DNA of 64,000 nt from Amyelois transitella (lineage: Eukaryota > Arthropoda > Insecta > Lepidoptera > Pyralidae). The DNA is taken from positions 3,770,001-3,834,000 of the forward strand of contig NC_083512.1 in NCBI RefSeq assembly GCF_032362555.1, in the 5' to 3' direction. The notes under the pieces were generated by a model. That model worked only from the letters and a program-made list of their open reading frames with translations. It did no database searches and was not told the DNA's origin. A program made the position numbers and the translations under genes. Positions 12,124 to 24,623 of this stretch are shown in pieces. Position 1 is the first letter of the stretch. Every line of letters begins with the position of its first letter.

Positions 12124-13479
12124 AAGGAAGGTCAAGGTATTGACCTTCATTTAAATACGAAAATCAGATAATAACTGTTAACAAGCTGATCTAAATTTCT
12201 CAAAGAAAGCCTTTCTCTTGATTGTATTTTACAATATATGCGCTGGTATACAAAACTACAAGAAACTGGCCTTAGTAAGGAAGGAATCGTACAACTTCGA
12301 CGAACGAGAAAAAAGGATCAGTAATAGAACTTTTCTTAAATGTAATTTTGTAGATAACCATCATTCACACAAAGGAAAAAAAACATTGTTATTTTTTTTA
12401 CCAATGACGACGTCGTGATCAGATCCTTAATGACACAATCACATTAAGGGGTAGCATGCGCGAAAGGCACGCTACGCCGTAAGCTACGTTAGTTACGTAA
12501 CATCGTAACGGACCGGTCGATGACCCTAGGGCGACCTGCGCGCGCGTCGTCGCCCTACAAGACCAACTAGCGAGAGAATAATAAAGTACAGATGTTACTG
12601 TAGGCACATTCTCAGAAGATACCTACCCCATGTGTAACTAGCATTAATGTTTGTAAACAATAGGTTTGATTTTGTGTGTTGACCTTTTCAACTCAAACAC
12701 TAACTAACTAACTTACTAGGATTTTTTCTGTAAATTCTCACGGGTGCCAAGACACAGGCAATTTCCTAAAATAATTTCTTTCTTCCGAGTTACTTTTCTC
12801 CCGTGCTTCCCAAACTTTCGACTTTTAAGGCCACATGCCGAAGGAAGGTTGCCGATGCCGCGGCCAAGCTTGCACTTAACTGATTTAAGGCACTTGGCCT
12901 TTAATCAAGCCAATTTTTAAACCCAAAACTTCGAGTTGTTCATTTGGTTCAGCTATTCTTGACATGACTCTTCTAAGGAAACTTGATCTCTGAAGGTAGC
13001 ACTAGGCGTTTCATTCTCGTTAACAGATCTTCCCTGCGCCTGCGCCATGGGATGCCAAACAACGTGACGTTTATGGCTTTTATTATAGCCATTGTTAGGA
13101 CTCGTCGGTACAAATAATTGGCCTTTAATTTATTCCGGCGCTAGTTGTTAAGCTCGTGAAATATTATGTCGTAACGCTATCTACGATAAAGTTCAGATAG
13201 TTTACAACTTTACACGTCTTGATGATATTTGTGGTTTATTGAGTGACTGTTTTTTATTGTTAAAGCCCGAGGACGCGCTTTAGCTACATTTTAAAGGGAT
13301 TCGTATTTATGAAGCACGATATTAATATTAATCAGACATGCGTCTGCGCATGGGACGTAAGCTTCATCATTTTGTAAGTTTGTGGCTTGGTTTGGTAGCA
13401 ATGATGATTTTTTGGATTGTTTTAAAAAACATTCTTTATCATTGTTCAAAAATGGTAATGAAAAATACCAAAAAAATTC
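12124..13479. other. non-coding with a CpG-rich block
   Basis: The segment at about 12420-12570 is rich in CpG and repeats short GTAAC/GTAGC motifs (for example 'TACGTTAGTTACGTAACATC'). It is followed by a GCGCGCG run. No homology or reading frame of note. The remainder is plain. Confidence 0.4.
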
Positions 13480-13690
13480 TAGGCACTTCCCCGCGTATAC
13501 GTTTCATGCAAAAGTTCACCGACAATCTTTTATCCCGTCTTTAAGCCCCTTATCCCCTTTTTTCGCAATAAAAAGTAGCCTATATTCTTCCTCGGGATCA
13601 ACTCTATCTATGAACTAAATTCATCAATACGGTTTAGTGATTTAGGCATGAAACCGTAACAGATAGATAGAGTTCCTTTCGCGTTCTCAA
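13480..13690 (+). mobile_element. dispersed repeat 'H' copy
   Basis: Contains AAAAAGTAGCCTATATTCTT, 'ATTCATCAATACGGTTTAG' and GAAACCGTAACAGATAGATA, then 'TTTCGCG'. This matches a very common lepidopteran repeat, normally ending in CTTTCGCATTTATAATATTA. A piece of that end occurs at 20999-21050. Confidence 0.65.
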
Positions 13691-15507
13691 TCCCTATTTA
13701 TTAGCAAAATAGCTATTAGCAAAAAATATTTAATACCAGCATTGTTTTGTAGTAAGAGAGTATATTAAAATGGTTATCAATTTAAAACAGGAAGAGAAAA
13801 GTGTATAATTATCTGTTGACATCTTTAATTTATAACATAACTGATGCACAATGGCATCAAATTGAGAAAGCGTGACACTATCTACTTCTTTTATATGTGA
13901 AGTACAAAAAGTAGGTAAAACGAATTACAGCTACTTCGACTTTCAGCGGGGGATTATTTGATTACTTTATTTACAAACTTTTAGAGTTTTTGCCCCTTAG
14001 ATGGACTATTAGGCGGCACAATGTACCTTTTGTGGTAAACAGTTAGTTTGTCTTACTAGGTTCGTGACTTCGCTTGCGGTGTCGTTTCTTCAGTGACAGT
14101 TTTTATTGTTATTATTAAACATAATATTTATGTCCTACTTTCTAATATTATAAATATGAAATTTGTGCTTACGATTTTTGAGTTTACTTGTTATATTAAG
14201 TGTAATTCCATTTATTGGTGAAACGCGTTCATCTGAAGTAGCATGAATTTTACTTATTTTAAAGTCCCTTGTAATTTTCTCTTATACTAGCGTTTCTCGC
14301 AGCTTTAATTTAGACACAGAAACAGCTCGAATTTAATGCCACCTACAAAATGATACGGGTTTTTCGCTAATTCCTAGGCAACTATAGTTTTACCGGAATG
14401 AAGGGTAGGTACCTTTTGAACTTCTGTAGACTCTTGATTATGTATACGCGAATTTTCAATAAAAAACTAATAGACCAAATGTGTTTGCCTAATCTAACTG
14501 GTTGCTTGTCACTTGTACAACTGACAGTTTGATTTCGTTCTCTACAATTCATTAAAATAATCGTCACGGGTGTTCCTCTTCAACTGACCCTATATCTATT
14601 ATCAGCTTATATATAAAAGACATAAAATTAAAGCTCAACATTTGAGAAGATTTGTATGGTCGTAAGTTAACGGTTGGCCAATCTGATCCGTCCTCGACTC
14701 CGCAACTCCGAACGCGGAAATCAATCCTCGATCGTACCCCGGGCGTCACGCTTGTGCTGGAGCATATCACGTTTGTCGAGTAACAAGGGCGAGTTGACTC
14801 GCACATTCCAAAATTCATTATTAGAATCATGCTAAAAACTGTTGTTATCTACCGTACTATTTTATGAGAACGTTTTTTTTTTAAATTCTTAAATGCGGTT
14901 TTAAATTAAGAACGTTGTAAACTATTGTTTAAGTTTTGAACACACACTTCTAAATTATTATTTTTAATAAAAACTTATTTAGGAAAATTGTGTTATATTG
15001 ATTTCATTGTTGGATCTGACAAGATTCTCACACAGTTGACGTAGGTAGATGACTTCTGTCTTTCTACCAAATGGTCGCTTTTTCTTTATTGGTCTAAAAG
15101 AAAAGTTTTTACGATATCAAGTGATCTTTATTAAGTAAGCAACAATTTATTTGATAGACAATTTACTTACAAATGAGAAAGAGAGAGAGAGGGATAAGTA
15201 CTCGTATGTAATCACCAGTAAAGCTAAATTTGAACCTATAAAATAAGTGAACCTTTTAAGGCTCACTAATTTACGGCCTTTGCTTTGATGACCGATTCTG
15301 AATGAAAACAGATATTCAATAATACATTTATCAAGAAAAAAAAGTTTTGTTACTTTCTTAAAAAAACTAACGTTTTTCGTCAGAATATTTAACGCTTATA
15401 TGAAACATTACTTTTTCCAATGAAACGCTCATTATTCATCATACTTAATGTAAATAGATAAGGTAAAATACGTGACTGGAAATTTTGGCGTGTGGTGTCC
15501 GGCCTAG
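13691..15507. other. non-coding DNA
   Basis: No supported gene. A moderately GC-rich stretch at 14650-14800 has open frames without recognisable content. Confidence 0.45.
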
Positions 15508-15747
15508 CCGTGTGGTTTACAACGCTAGAATAGAACAATTCCGTATATTTCCCATAGATGTCATAAAAGGTGACTAAGGGATAGGCTTAATAAACTTGTA
15601 ATTCCTATTGTAGGCGAACGGCTAGCACTATCACTATTTGAATTTTAATTCCATCATAAAGCCATACAGCTCACCATAGCCTTTCAGTATTTTTAGACTG
15701 TCGGCTCTGTCTACCCCGCATGGTATATAGACTATATGTATGTATTT
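15508..15747 (+). mobile_element. SINE-A copy, near full length, old
   Basis: Starts at CCGTGTGGTTTACAACG. It keeps 'GGTGACTAAGGGATAGGC', 'CACTATTTGAATTTTAATTC' and GTCGGCTCTGTCTACCCCGC, and ends in TATGTATGTA. It has more substitutions than the 7191 and 51532 copies. I found no convincing target-site duplication. Confidence 0.85.
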
Positions 15748-16537
15748 GTGCAAATTCGGTGCCACTGTACTTTATCAGTTTCAATATTTTTTTATCTACT
15801 CTTCTTTATGTCAGTAATTGAAAGACGTGAATAAAAAATGAACTAGGTATGATCATTGCTAGATTAACTCACAATAACAGAATTACTTTTACCTTACTTG
15901 GAAGCTACAAACAACACATCTATATCCGGATCAATTAAGTCCACGTTATCTTACAAATCTTGTTTATTCAATCATCTATGAAGATGATACCCACTAAAAT
16001 CAACGGCACACAAAAAGAGCTGTTTTTCTTAGTATTATCGTGAGTAAAATCGCAATCTCAGGCATAGCTTCTTAACGGTAATACATAATTGATGTACAGT
16101 CTGAAAAAATGTAATGGCTACAATACCTCAGTTACAAAATTTGATTAGCGGAGTAGTCACGTTGGAATTCGTCTAAACGTGGATTGACAAAATTTGAGGT
16201 CGCGTGGATGCGGTAAATATGAAAGTTTAAATAATGTTTTTAGAAGATAAATGAACTTATTGTTTTAAATAAAATGCTTCATGAATTATTTTTAAGGTTA
16301 AAAATTTACCCAAACATCCATCTTTAGTTAAAATACCAAGGAGAGGGACTTACAGTCTAAATTATACGGTTATCTTAAACATTACATAACATTTCAATAA
16401 TTAAAGGAACAATATATTTATGTTTTTATGTTAATGTTATTTTTTTAGGCTTTGTTTATTATTCTTTAGGTGTTCGAAATTATCAATAACGAATTTTAAG
16501 AAATTATCACTATAATTTCTGTAGCCAGTTATATCAG
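15748..16537. other. no gene seen
   Basis: AT-rich flank of the LINE; nothing recognisable. Confidence 0.5.
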
Positions 16538-16599
16538 TCGCGCGCGCGCAGCCTCCAGTGCCGTGCGTTTTATCGGATGCGAAATTACGTGTCGTAAAA

Positions 16600-17829
16600 A
16601 TGTCGTGTACCGTGAAATGTGTTAGCTGTAACATTGTTATTGATGAGCTATTAGCTTATCTCAGAGCGAAGTTGTCCAGTGCCGATGAAGAGACTCTGGT
16701 CAGAATTTGTACAGCAACGTTCTCCAGAGAGGATATTCAAAAGTCCCACCGTTTGCTGTTTGAATCTGTGCCATCAGATGTGCGTAAAATTATTCGGAAA
16801 GGAAAAGGAAAAGAAGATCGACTGGTTTATGATATGTTGCACTTTTTAAAAGTGACTGAACCAGATGCCTTGCCGATCTTTGTAGCCCGGAACCTGGAGA
16901 AGTTACCGCCAATAACCCTTGACCACTTGGATGTCTCTAAGCTTTTAAAAGACATAGCAGTTTTACAAGCGGATATTAAGCAAATACAGTCTTCGTATGT
17001 GACCGTTGAGCAGCTTGAATGCGTGAAAAAAGATTGTATTAGCTACAAAACTGTATCGCCACCTTTCTCAGCTGCTAAAGTAAACATGAAGAGAGGTGCA
17101 TATCGTGACAGTGGACCGGAAGGTTTGTCTCTTTTTGATGAATCGTGTGTTATCAATGACGATAATAATCGCAGCTGCTCAAATGATTATAGATTGCATT
17201 ATAGAAGCATCAATAAAGAACAATCAGAGGGTAGGAACCGCGTACCGCTCGATACAAAATTAGCATCGGCTTCAAAACCGTTATCTGAGCGCGCTCCGAC
17301 CGATGAAGCGAACGATGATTCACACTCGCAGCGTAGTGTTATCGACCTACCTCAGCTGACAACCGATCAGCTGACTGGCGGCGGCGGCGTGTTGTCAACT
17401 ACTAATGAGACATACGCTCAGGCATCAATGAAGTCGAACAATGAGTGGTCTGTTGTCCGGAAAAAGAAAACTAGATCGAAAAACCGTGTTGAAGGCAAGT
17501 CCGGCACAGTCGTAGTTGAAACTGGCGAAATGTTTAGGGCGGCGGTACGAAAGGTTCCCGTCTTTATAACGAACGTTCATCAGGATACTTGTCAATCTGA
17601 TATAGAAAAGTACATTCTTAAGATGACAGGGGAAACTGTTCAACTGGAAAAGATTGAAATTAGGCGACAATGTGACTACAAAGCATATAAATTTTTCGTG
17701 CCTTGTAACAAACTAACGTTATTCCTTGATGAGAAGATATGGCCCGAAGGAATAATTTTTCGTCGTTTCATAAATTTTAAACTGAAGCGTAATGTAACTT
17801 CTGATGAAAAAGGCGGCCCATCAAAATAA
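16600..17829 (+). CDS. LINE ORF1 protein (RNA-binding/chaperone type), 409 aa
   Basis: The ATG at 16600 is the first in frame; an upstream GTG start is not needed. The N-terminus has closely spaced cysteines (CTVKCVSC), a possible small metal-binding or structural motif, and then a helical acidic region. Residues about 165-320 are polar and probably disordered. The last ~100 residues (from 'KVPVFITNVHQDTC' to 'WPEGIIFRRFINF') look like the RRM-like C-terminal domain known from CR1/L2-type ORF1 proteins. No CCHC zinc knuckle is seen. The frame is intact. The expected role is binding LINE RNA to form the retrotransposition particle. The start of ORF2 lies 5 bases after the stop, which suggests termination-reinitiation or similar coupling. 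Confidence 0.85.
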   Translation: MSCTVKCVSCNIVIDELLAYLRAKLSSADEETLVRICTATFSREDIQKSHRLLFESVPSDVRKIIRKGKGKEDRLVYDMLHFLKVTEPDALPIFVARNLEKLPPITLDHLDVSKLLKDIAVLQADIKQIQSSYVTVEQLECVKKDCISYKTVSPPFSAAKVNMKRGAYRDSGPEGLSLFDESCVINDDNNRSCSNDYRLHYRSINKEQSEGRNRVPLDTKLASASKPLSERAPTDEANDDSHSQRSVIDLPQLTTDQLTGGGGVLSTTNETYAQASMKSNNEWSVVRKKKTRSKNRVEGKSGTVVVETGEMFRAAVRKVPVFITNVHQDTCQSDIEKYILKMTGETVQLEKIEIRRQCDYKAYKFFVPCNKLTLFLDEKIWPEGIIFRRFINFKLKRNVTSDEKGGPSK

Positions 17830-17834
17830 TTAAT

Positions 17835-20626
17835 ATGGATACATACAAGTTTGTTACATTCAACTGTAAGAATGTGAAACGTTCGTTAGATAGTATTCGT
17901 GATCTTTGTAAGACACAACAAATTGTAGCTTTACAAGAAACGTGGTTATTCACTGAGGAATTGTTATTTTTGAATACAATAAATAGCGACTTTAGCTACA
18001 CTGGAGTATCTGCAATGGACACGTCGTCAGGCCCGCTCCGGGGTCGACCCTACGGCGGTGTGGCTCTCCTGTGGGATCGCAAAGTGTTCGATAATGTAGT
18101 CGTTGTGCAGTGTAATAATCCGCGTATTTGTGCTATAAAAGTAGTAATAAAGGAAAGGTCATTTCTTGTGTTCAGTGTCTATATGCCTACGGACGAGTTG
18201 GTAAACTTAGCTGACTTCACGGATATTTTAAGTTCGGTAAGTGCTATAATAGACAGCTGTAGCGTAGACTGTGCTTACATATTAGGTGATTATAATGCCC
18301 ATCCACATGAACAGTTTTATCATGAATTAATAAACTTTTCTACAGACCAGGAATGGTCTTGTGTGGACTTTGACATTCTTGGTATATCTTCTGATACATA
18401 CACCTATGTCAGTGACATAAACGGTGCTAGGAGGTGGCTTGACCACTGTATGGTGACGAAAGCAGCTTTAAAGTCTGTTCAAAATGTTTTTGTTATTTGT
18501 GACGTTTTTTGGTCGGATCACTACCCGCTCGTAATAGAATGCAATCTAGATGTCGTTTTACCTTTTAGATGTTCTAATATTTTATTACATAATAATGTTG
18601 TCTGGGGTGAACGCACACATGCACAAATTGACTTGTATCAGAATGAATGTCATAATAGGTTGAAGCTAATTGACCTTCCTTCCGAGCTGCTTGAATGTAG
18701 TGACAGAATGTGTCAGAATTCTAGTCATAAAATTGTAATTGATAGGTTTTATAATAATATTGTGCAGGCCCTTAAAGACTCGGCTTCATTGTCCTGGAAG
18801 GAAAAAAAACCTGCCAAAAAGTTTGTTGTGGGCTGGAATAGGCATGTGGCTGAGGCTCACGGGCTGGCTCGGTTAAAATTCCAAACGTGGGTTTTGCTGG
18901 GAAAACCTAAGTACGGTATTGCATACAAAGAATTGTGTGAATCTCGCAAAGTATTTAAGTCTCGTTTAAAGTGGTGCCAGGACCATGAGACTCAGATAAA
19001 AATGGACATCCTGGCCTCCTACCATTCCAAGAAGGACTTCCGTTCATTTTGGAAAAATACGAATCGCTTGCAATGTAAACCGAATCAGCCCGTGAGCGTT
19101 GGCGGTGTTAGTGATCCCGCGAGTATTGCTGATCTTTTTGTTGATCATTTTACTATTAAGTCGCCTCTCGGCCCTTCACAGTCGATACTGAATGTTGCGC
19201 CCGACGTGAAAAGGGAACTGTCTTTTTCAGTTAAGGATATAGCTCTGTTGGTGAAATCGATGTCCCGGGGTAAATCACCTGGCCGCGACGGGCTCAGCAT
19301 TGAGCATCTCAAATTTGCGGGTCCGCATTTGCCGCGAGTTCTATTTTTACTATTTAATTTTTGCTTGGGTCATGGGTACATGCCTCAGGAAATGATTCGT
19401 ACAATAGTATTACCTATAGTGAAAAATAAGACAGGCGATCTCGGGGATAAATGTAATTACAGGCCTATTTCGTTGGCCACGGTTATATCAAAGGTATTTG
19501 ATGGCGTGCTTAATATCCGGTTAAACAAATGTGTAAAACTGCACGATAATCAGTTTGGGTTTAAACCTAATTTATCAACTGAGAGTGCAGTACTGTGCCT
19601 TAAGCACGTCATCACCTACTATGCAGAGCGCAAAACGCCAGTTTTCGATTGCTTCCTCGACCTGTCGACCGCTTTTGACCTGGTTTCTTACGACATCCTA
19701 TGGAAGAAACTTGAAAGGACCAACTTGCCAGTTGAATTTATCAATATCTTGAAATTTTGGTATTCAAACCAGGTCAACAATGTGCGATGGGACGGGGTCC
19801 TGTCTAGATCATATGGGTTGGAGTGTGGTGTGAGGCAGGGGGATTGACCTCAGCTACGCTCTTCAATCTATATATCAACGACCTGATAGAGATGCTCAGC
19901 GGCGCTAGTGTTGGTTGTCACATAGACGGAGTGTGCGTCAATAACATCAGTTACGCGGACGACATGGCGCTGCTGAGTGCGTCTGTCTGCGGGCTGCGAA
20001 CGCTGGTTGCCACATGCGAAGCGTACACCCTCTCACATGGTTTGATATATAATGTCAAAAAAAGTCAAGTCATGGTCTTTGGGGACAGGAGGAAACAATA
20101 TGCAAGCTCTCCACCCGTTTTTATTAATAATACTGCACTCCAGAGTGTAAATAAATTTAAATATTTGGGTCATATGTTGACTCCTGACATCAAGGACGAT
20201 GAAGACATTGAGAGGGAGCGGAGGGCATTGTCAGTGAGAGCGAACATGGTTGCTCGCAGATTTGCACGTTGTTCTGGGGAGGTTAAAATTACCCTATTTA
20301 AAGCTTTTTGCTCTTCATTTTACACGTGTAGTCTGTGGGCAAAATATACTCAAAAAGCTTACAATGCCTTTCGTGTACAGTACAATAACGCTTTTAGGAT
20401 GCTGCTGGGGCTACCTCGCTTCTGCAGCGCTTCAGGGATGTTTGCAGATGCCCGCGTAAATTGTTTTTACACTGTGATGCGCAAGCGGTGTGCGTCCCTG
20501 GTGCGCAGGGTGCGGGAGAGCGACAACAGCATCCTGCGCATGATTGCAGCCAGGCTGGACTGCGTCTACGTAAACCACTGCTGTACTGTATCTGGGGGGA
20601 CAGTGCAGGAGTGGTCTGCGCAGTAA
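17835..20626 (+). pseudogene. LINE ORF2 endonuclease-reverse transcriptase, one frameshift
   Basis: Starts with ATG at 17835. The endonuclease (residues 1-235) has all expected residues: N10, E35, Y116, D152 and N154 in 'GDYNAH', D203, and D228-H229 in 'WSDHYP'. The reverse transcriptase follows, with NYRPIS (about residue 540), 'DLSTAFD' (about 608) and the GVRQG motif. At 19838-19842 a run of five Gs is one base short of the frame. The reading therefore hits TGA at 19845-19847, right inside the conserved GVRQG-G motif. The rest continues in another frame (about 19838-20626) with 'YADDMALL' (catalytic YADD, 19952-19963), 'FKYLGHML', and a C-terminal region ending at 20626. The encoded reaction is nicking of target DNA and reverse transcription of the LINE RNA. 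One sequencing or assembly error in the G-run would also explain the break. Confidence 0.9.
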
Positions 20627-20740
20627 TTAATTAATTGTAGAATTTTAATTTTATTTTTATTTTTATTTTTATTTATGCCTACTAACATAGTTATAAGTAT
20701 ACTAACATAATGAGTCTGGTTACTTGAATAAATAATTTTT

Positions 20741-20758
20741 CATTCATTCATTCATTCA
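20741..20758 (+). repeat. (CATT)n tail of the LINE
   Basis: Four and a half CATT units close the LINE, 8 bases after AATAAA and a T-run. Such short tandem tails are typical of CR1/L2-like LINEs. Confidence 0.85.
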
Positions 20759-20998
20759 TAATATCTTTAAATTAATGAAATTCCCATTATAACGCACAAG
20801 AACTTCACAAAATAAATATATAATTTAAATAAAGGTGGTCTATTCGCATTTCGCAATCTCTTCCACAACTTTCAAAACAATGTTTTGATGATTTCTCTTC
20901 CGAGGTCTCGAGAGACCGTTTGACCTCTTATAAAAAAAGCCTCTTATAAAATATACCTACTCGTACAAAAACGGTCTAGCAATTTAACCGTGAATGTG

Positions 20999-21050
20999 TA
21001 ACATATAGTCAGAAAGACTTTCGCATTTATAATATTAGCATTAGTATCGA
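20999..21050 (+). mobile_element. repeat H 3'-end fragment
   Basis: 'ACATATAGTCAGAAAGACTT' followed by TCGCATTTATAATATTAGCA, the usual terminal sequence of the repeat family at 13480-13690. Confidence 0.6.
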
Positions 21051-22146
21051 ACTATGTATACTGCATTGAGCGCACATTAGTCTTGCCCTCTCCAAAATTG
21101 AGTACGCACAGTTTCCTAGATGCGTGGCGCTAGTTTCGTCGCGGAGCAAGTGGAACGGTACCGGGGCCGACGACCTCAGATCGCCGATAACTCATCGCGG
21201 TGTTTATTCACTATTATGGAATCGGTTGAACACCATTGTGATTTGTGGTGAACATTTGTTTGAGAATGCTGACTTGTTTTACATGAGATGGGAGAGATTT
21301 AGTTGATTTTTTCGAAGATTAGCTTCCACACTGGTTTGGGAGGAAATTGTTACCGTGAAACACGAACGAGATTGTGATCTATGTGAAATGTATTATCTAA
21401 TAGAGTAGCTATATAGCTGATGAGAGGGATGAGAGTAGCTATATGCGAACCGCATACTAATTTCAGTTTGGTCATTTTAATTACCGGTCAACGGAAAAAA
21501 GGAACTTAAAGTAGACCCCAGGGCCCGAAGCATAGGGGCGGATGGTATAACCGGCAACAAGCTGAGATGAAAGGCCAGCTCCTTCTCCCTTTTACTCGTA
21601 AATGTCTAATTGTTTCTCTGAATTTCCCAAAAACAAGCCAATTTGCCATTGCAATTGCAGCAATTGGGCGTCATTTGCCTCCATTAGACCCACTAGTAAG
21701 CAAAAGGTTAGTAAATTAGGACAATACGAAAAGGGAAACCCCTATGTTCAGCACTGCAGTCGAATTGTTATGAAAGAAGGCCTACGAGACTAGGTACCCA
21801 AAATCTTCGCGTCATGTTATTGCTCTTAGTCTGTATGAGTTTGTAGTGGGGAAGGTCATATTTATATAGTTAGTTGACTCCGATCGCCAATATAATTGAC
21901 AATGCAGATTGATTCATTTCATAGTTTATTTTTTGGTTCCAAAAGAACCATTATGTTAAAGGAAATGATTAAAAAATGTTAGAAGATGATTAATTTTCTC
22001 AATCTAATCACATTATCAGTAACACATTCTATAAAGTATCTATTAAAATAATAATACAATTACTTACTTCTATTTGTTTGCGCAGTTTTACGGTCTGTCT
22101 GTACAGGCAAGATCTACAAAGCAGTAAATGGCCACTGCCTACCTTT

Positions 22147-22205
22147 AAACCTAACGGTGTAATTGGCTTATAAACGCAGAGGTCACGAGTTCGAATTCCG
22201 ACTTG
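22147..22205 (+). repeat. tRNA-like fragment (box B), possible old SINE
   Basis: GAGTTCGAATTCC at 22187-22199 fits a polymerase III B box (GGTTCGANTCC) with two changes. The upstream 'CTAACGGTGTAATTGGCTTA' could be a degenerate A-box half. No full cloverleaf could be drawn, so this is not a functional tRNA gene. Confidence 0.35.
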
Positions 22206-24213
22206 AACAATAAAGCGCTATGGTTTGACCACAAACTATTAGGTTATTACTAAATATAAAAACGAGAAACAGTTATCAAAAAGACAAAGTTGAACTAGTA
22301 GAGTACCGTTGAGATATTAAACGTTAACAATCAGAAACTGGTTTAGAATTTGATCAAATAAGTGTTTAATAACTTAGAAATTCCTTCGTGGTTTGTACTC
22401 ATTGTGGCCATTTGATTGAGGCCTTCAGAATAAGATGTAGGCATTGAAACTATTATTTTTACTACAGCATCTGATAATTAAAATTTTAAGTTGAAAATCT
22501 TGAGAAGCCTTAAAATATGTTTAAAGAAATCCGTTCTCTTTTAAAAAATCATTTTGAGTAAAAAGACCAAAAATTTTGAATATTATTATTATTCATAAGA
22601 ATATACCTAGGTACTTATTATTTTTAAGTTAGTTTCCTAGGATCGGATGCTGGGAACAAAAAAGAGTATTTCAACTAACATATAAAATGGTTACACTTGG
22701 CAAGAGAAAGCTGTAACTATTCCGATTTGTAACCCATAAACATTCATTTAGTTTTAATTGCCGTAGCTTCCTAATGAATATTGAACACTTTAAGCATGAA
22801 AACCTTTAACATAAACCCATAGATACAATATACTGTTTTCGGCTTGAAAGTCCGAACATCTTTATTATAAAGTATGAATGAATGGTGTTTGAAGAAGAAA
22901 GGATAATTTGTTAAACCATTGAAGTTAGCAATCCTTTCGAAGTTGTTACTAAAATGTATGTATGTATAGTGACGTTTGCTTTCCAATACTTCAGAATAGG
23001 ATAACTTTATATATATATTTAAAAAGCTACTAAGAGAAAGGGCACGATTATCTAGTGCAGCTTTTACAGACAGACAAAACCTTCAAGAGTAAAAAGGGTT
23101 ACTTTGGTTTCTAAAAATTCTCACGTGTACGAAAGCTATTAAAAATATATAGATATTTTTAAACTAACATGTAAGTAGGCAGAATGGAATACTTATTGTT
23201 TCTTTAAATTTCAACTAACAAGCAGCCCTAGGTGTGATAAATATTGGCTGCAAATAAACGGGTTGCATATAACGCGTATATCGGTGATATTGAAATGTTG
23301 GAACTGGTTCCAGCCCGAGGGAACGCTGTGACCCGGGGGATCCAGGAACGGAACAAAATCGCGAGTTAGGATCTGTTACCGAGGCGCTGAGCTCGCAAAC
23401 AATAAAGACGCCGTTTCCTGAAACTTCTACAATAGGTTATAATAAAAAACAATTTGTAAACCGAAAACGCTGTAGACTGTACAAAATGGAAAGAAAAATG
23501 TCAGAAAAAAGATACCAGACCCCAAAGTATATTGACAAGACGAGTTTAGTTATCAATTAGAAATTTTACGAAACTTTTTATCATAGTCCTGTTGTTAGTC
23601 CCTCTTACATTCTCTTGCTTCTGTACTCCAAGGCCCATCTGTAACCATGATACAGGAGCATGTAGGCAAGGTAAATTACTTGAAGCAATTTTTATGATGC
23701 GGTGATCCGAACTCAGTTTGAATCACGGCTATACATCCAGTTACTTTGATGTGCATTTTTGTCACGACTTGTCATACCAGCATCGGTTAACAATTGAACT
23801 AATGTTACATACGCAGCATGGATAAGGCAGTAATGGGTGCCAACATTTTTTTAGACACCTTAGCCACTCCACTACTTTATTTAATAATGTATATGAAATG
23901 TTGAGAACCTAGGTTCCTTACGTTCGGTCCACGCAGCCTTGACTTTTTTGTTCGTCTGAGTTAAAAGTGGCGTTTACTATATTGTCTTCTCTTTGTTATT
24001 TAAATATTCTCGGTTTGAGGTCTGCCTAGAAAATGTACCTTTCAAATAAATTGAAAGCAGCACTTAAATTACTTTAAGAAAAGTAAACGTTTACCAGCGT
24101 GGCAAAGAAGGAATGTATGCATTCGCTTCTTAATTATTCTAAATAAATGTAGTTGAAAATGAAAAAGCAATAAAATTTCGATAGGGATCTCCATTTAACC
24201 CATATAGCGCCTC

Positions 24214-24231
24214 TGTACTCAAACAAGTACA
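24214..24231. repeat. 18-bp palindromic motif, copy 1 (piggyBac)
   Basis: TGTACTCAAACAAGTACA, 3 bases inside the left inverted repeat. It differs from copy 3 at three central positions. Confidence 0.8.
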
Positions 24232-24554
24232 GATAGTTTAATAGTCATAAGTTATACATTAATCACCTTTACGACTCTTTTGCGGGTAGTATCTATTTAA
24301 ATATCTATGACCTAAAGAATTTTTAATAAATTTTGAGGGTGGATTGAAAATTGAATCAGTGACAGCATCGTAAATAGGACGGTTAGAACGCGCCTACATG
24401 TAAGTTTACATTATAATTATTATTTATTATCTACCGCTATTGTAATTATGTTTTGTGTTATTTATTTTATAAACTAATTATTACTTAGTATTATAAAGTA
24501 CAAAATATTTAGAAATTTTAAGTATTTTAGAAAATATTTGGTTTCAAATGTTGC

Positions 24555-24572
24555 TGTACTCGGTTGAGTACA
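24555..24572. repeat. 18-bp palindromic motif, copy 2 (piggyBac)
   Basis: TGTACTCGGTTGAGTACA, about 50 bases before the transposase start codon. Confidence 0.85.
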
Positions 24573-24623
24573 GTGGCAACTTGCATGAGTAAAATACCCT
24601 TTTATTTTTGCAGTTTACTGAAA

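Larger units (their letters stand above)
16538..20759 (+). mobile_element. two-ORF LINE retrotransposon (Jockey/CR1 superfamily, CR1- or Daphne-like)
   Basis: The element has a GC-rich 5' leader, ORF1, a 5-base gap, an ORF2 with apurinic endonuclease and reverse transcriptase, an AT-rich 3' UTR with AATAAA (20727-20732), and a terminal (CATT)n repeat. Near-complete length and only one visible inactivating lesion point to a recent insertion. ORF1 lacks CCHC knuckles, and the tail is a tetranucleotide repeat rather than poly(A). Both features argue against true jockey or R1 and favour the CR1/L2/Daphne side, but a tree would be needed. The left border is placed at the start of the GC-rich leader. 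I found no target-site duplication. Confidence 0.9.
20760..24194. other. non-coding DNA between the LINE and the piggyBac element
   Basis: No supported gene. It includes the repeat H tail at 20999-21050 and the tRNA-like fragment at 22147-22205. GC-richer blocks without a long coherent frame lie at about 21120-21200 and 23280-23410. Confidence 0.45.

Noticed and set aside
22930..23010. Short TATG and TATA runs as possible SINE-A tail
   Set aside because: No adjacent SINE-A body could be recognised.
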